Shown here piece by piece: positions 62,777-64,000 of a DNA stretch of 64,000 nt. The position numbers were made by a program, and so were the translations under genes. The DNA is from Seriola aureovittata (Eukaryota; Chordata; Actinopteri; Carangiformes; Carangidae): positions 5,480,401 through 5,544,400 of the forward strand of contig NC_079364.1 of assembly GCF_021018895.1 (NCBI RefSeq). The letters are read 5' to 3'. Below the pieces are notes generated by a model, which worked only from the letters and a program-made list of their open reading frames with translations, made no database searches and was not told the DNA's origin. Each line of letters opens with the position of its first letter. Position 1 is the first letter of the stretch.

Positions 62777-64000
62777 GGTAAAGCTCTTTATGTTTCTTTT
62801 TTTTTTTTTCTTTTGCATTGCGGTGAAATAGAGACAAACAGTGGCTGGTTGGGACCGCGTATACAGCAGCATATGCTCCCGGTGTGTGTTTCAGTGTCTG
62901 TTAGCTCCAGCAGAGGTGGCTCAGATTAGACATTTTGGGTAGTGGCTGCGCATTTCTTAATGTGGGTGTCAGCTCGACCTGCAGAAATGACGACGTAACG
63001 CTGAACTTTGCGGTGCCAGTCGGTAATACGTTTGCCTCCAGGAGGCTGAAGCCCACCAGCATCCATTCAAATGATATTTCCTAAGATTTGTTTTCATGAA
63101 TAGAGCCACTACATCTGGCTTTTGAGCAGAATCAGGTGTTCATTATTGCATTGTTGCCGGCCAGGATGTCTCCACCTTGGTGTTTCCATATTGAAATGCC
63201 GGTCAGTAATGTCCCTGCTGCTGCTGCTTTCCTGTAAAGCAGAGCTGTGGTCAGGCCCATGGCTGCTGTTTGGCAGGATGCACCTTCAGCTGACTTGGAG
63301 CAAAATAGAAATAGACCCAGAGGCGAAAAACACACAAACAGGTTGCAAAGAGAGAAGCATCTGTGTGCTGAAATCATGAAAATTTGGGTTCTGCACACAC
63401 CTGCAGAGAAACTACCATCTGTACCCTTCTATAAAAAAAAAAAAACAGTGATGTTGCTGAATTCTGTCTGTACAGAGTTAAAATGACCTTCTGCATCATG
63501 GTAATTGATCTCGTGTGTTGTCATCACAGTGCCTGCCATATCATGTGATACCTTCAGCATCCTTCTAATGCCCCTTTAAAATGTATTCATACAGCAGGTA
63601 GCTAAACTTTACTGTTAAGTTTAAAGCATCTGTGCCAGTGATGACTTACTCAAGGTGTTTTCTCCGGTAAAGTGCAACTTTGATTTTCGGTTCAGATTTT
63701 TAAGACTTGCTGAGCAGCAACTCACTCTCTCAGTAGCCTCAATCAGTCAAGTGATTTATACTTTCTCTGCTAATAGTAGGCTACGTCTGTGATCTGTATT
63801 TGCATAGACTGCTGTGTTACAGGAAATGTGGTGTCTCCATGGAAACTGGGGCTGTCAAATGATGAAGATAAAGTAATGTTCGTGTTTCAAAGGCCGCCTG
63901 TTAATCTTCAAAGCTGTGAGCCCACATCACACCATTAAAAGCTCATTAGGAAATGCATCCAATCTAACCTGTGCTTGTTGGCAATTTTAATCTCTCAGAC
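62777..64000. other. Right-hand flank, nothing recognised
   Basis: Mixed-composition sequence with short open frames that have no recognisable product or splice context. If the candidate exon before it is real, this is the start of its intron. Confidence 0.5.

Overview
The window is vertebrate nuclear DNA, almost certainly from a ray-finned fish and probably a percomorph. Coding exons are small and split by introns with GT/AG ends. Microsatellites and short dispersed repeats of the kind common in teleost genomes are abundant. No bacterial-style operons, rRNA, tRNA or CRISPR arrays were seen.

Two protein-coding genes are readable and face each other tail to tail. Left, on the + strand (173-13284), is the 3' part of PPIP5K1, the inositol-pyrophosphate kinase: ten constitutive-looking coding exons plus one 180-nt in-frame candidate cassette exon. 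They encode the end of the histidine-acid-phosphatase-like domain and the disordered C-terminal tail. The ATP-grasp kinase domain lies off the left edge. Right, on the - strand (59531 down to 22321), is a complete MAP1A (microtubule-associated protein 1A) gene. Seven coding exons join in phase into an open frame of 2657 residues, most of it in one 7-kb exon. The order PPIP5K1 > < MAP1A matches human 15q15.3, which supports both names.

Layout: 1-13284 PPIP5K1 exons and introns. 13285-22320 is the convergent gap holding both 3' ends, TTAA-flanked MITEs, other repeats and two weak candidate exons. 22321-31839 holds MAP1A exons 7 to 3. 31840-57115 is a 25-kb MAP1A intron, rich in repeats, with a probable internal first exon near 42.8-43.1 kb carrying a (CAG)15 tract. 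57116-59531 holds MAP1A exons 2 and 1 and a repeat-bearing intron. 59532-64000 is upstream flank with one weak candidate exon of an unidentified + strand gene near 62.7 kb.

The two genes share no known pathway. PPIP5K1 makes the signalling molecules InsP7 and InsP8, whereas MAP1A stabilises microtubules in mature neurons. Their adjacency is conserved synteny rather than a functional unit. No wholly new system was found. The most interesting items are the unplaced 60-residue cassette exon in PPIP5K1, a very long TG repeat running into a PPIP5K1 splice acceptor, the CAG tract in a probable alternative MAP1A first exon, a perfect 21-bp hairpin in the large intron, and transposon-borne nuclear-receptor motifs in MAP1A intron 1.
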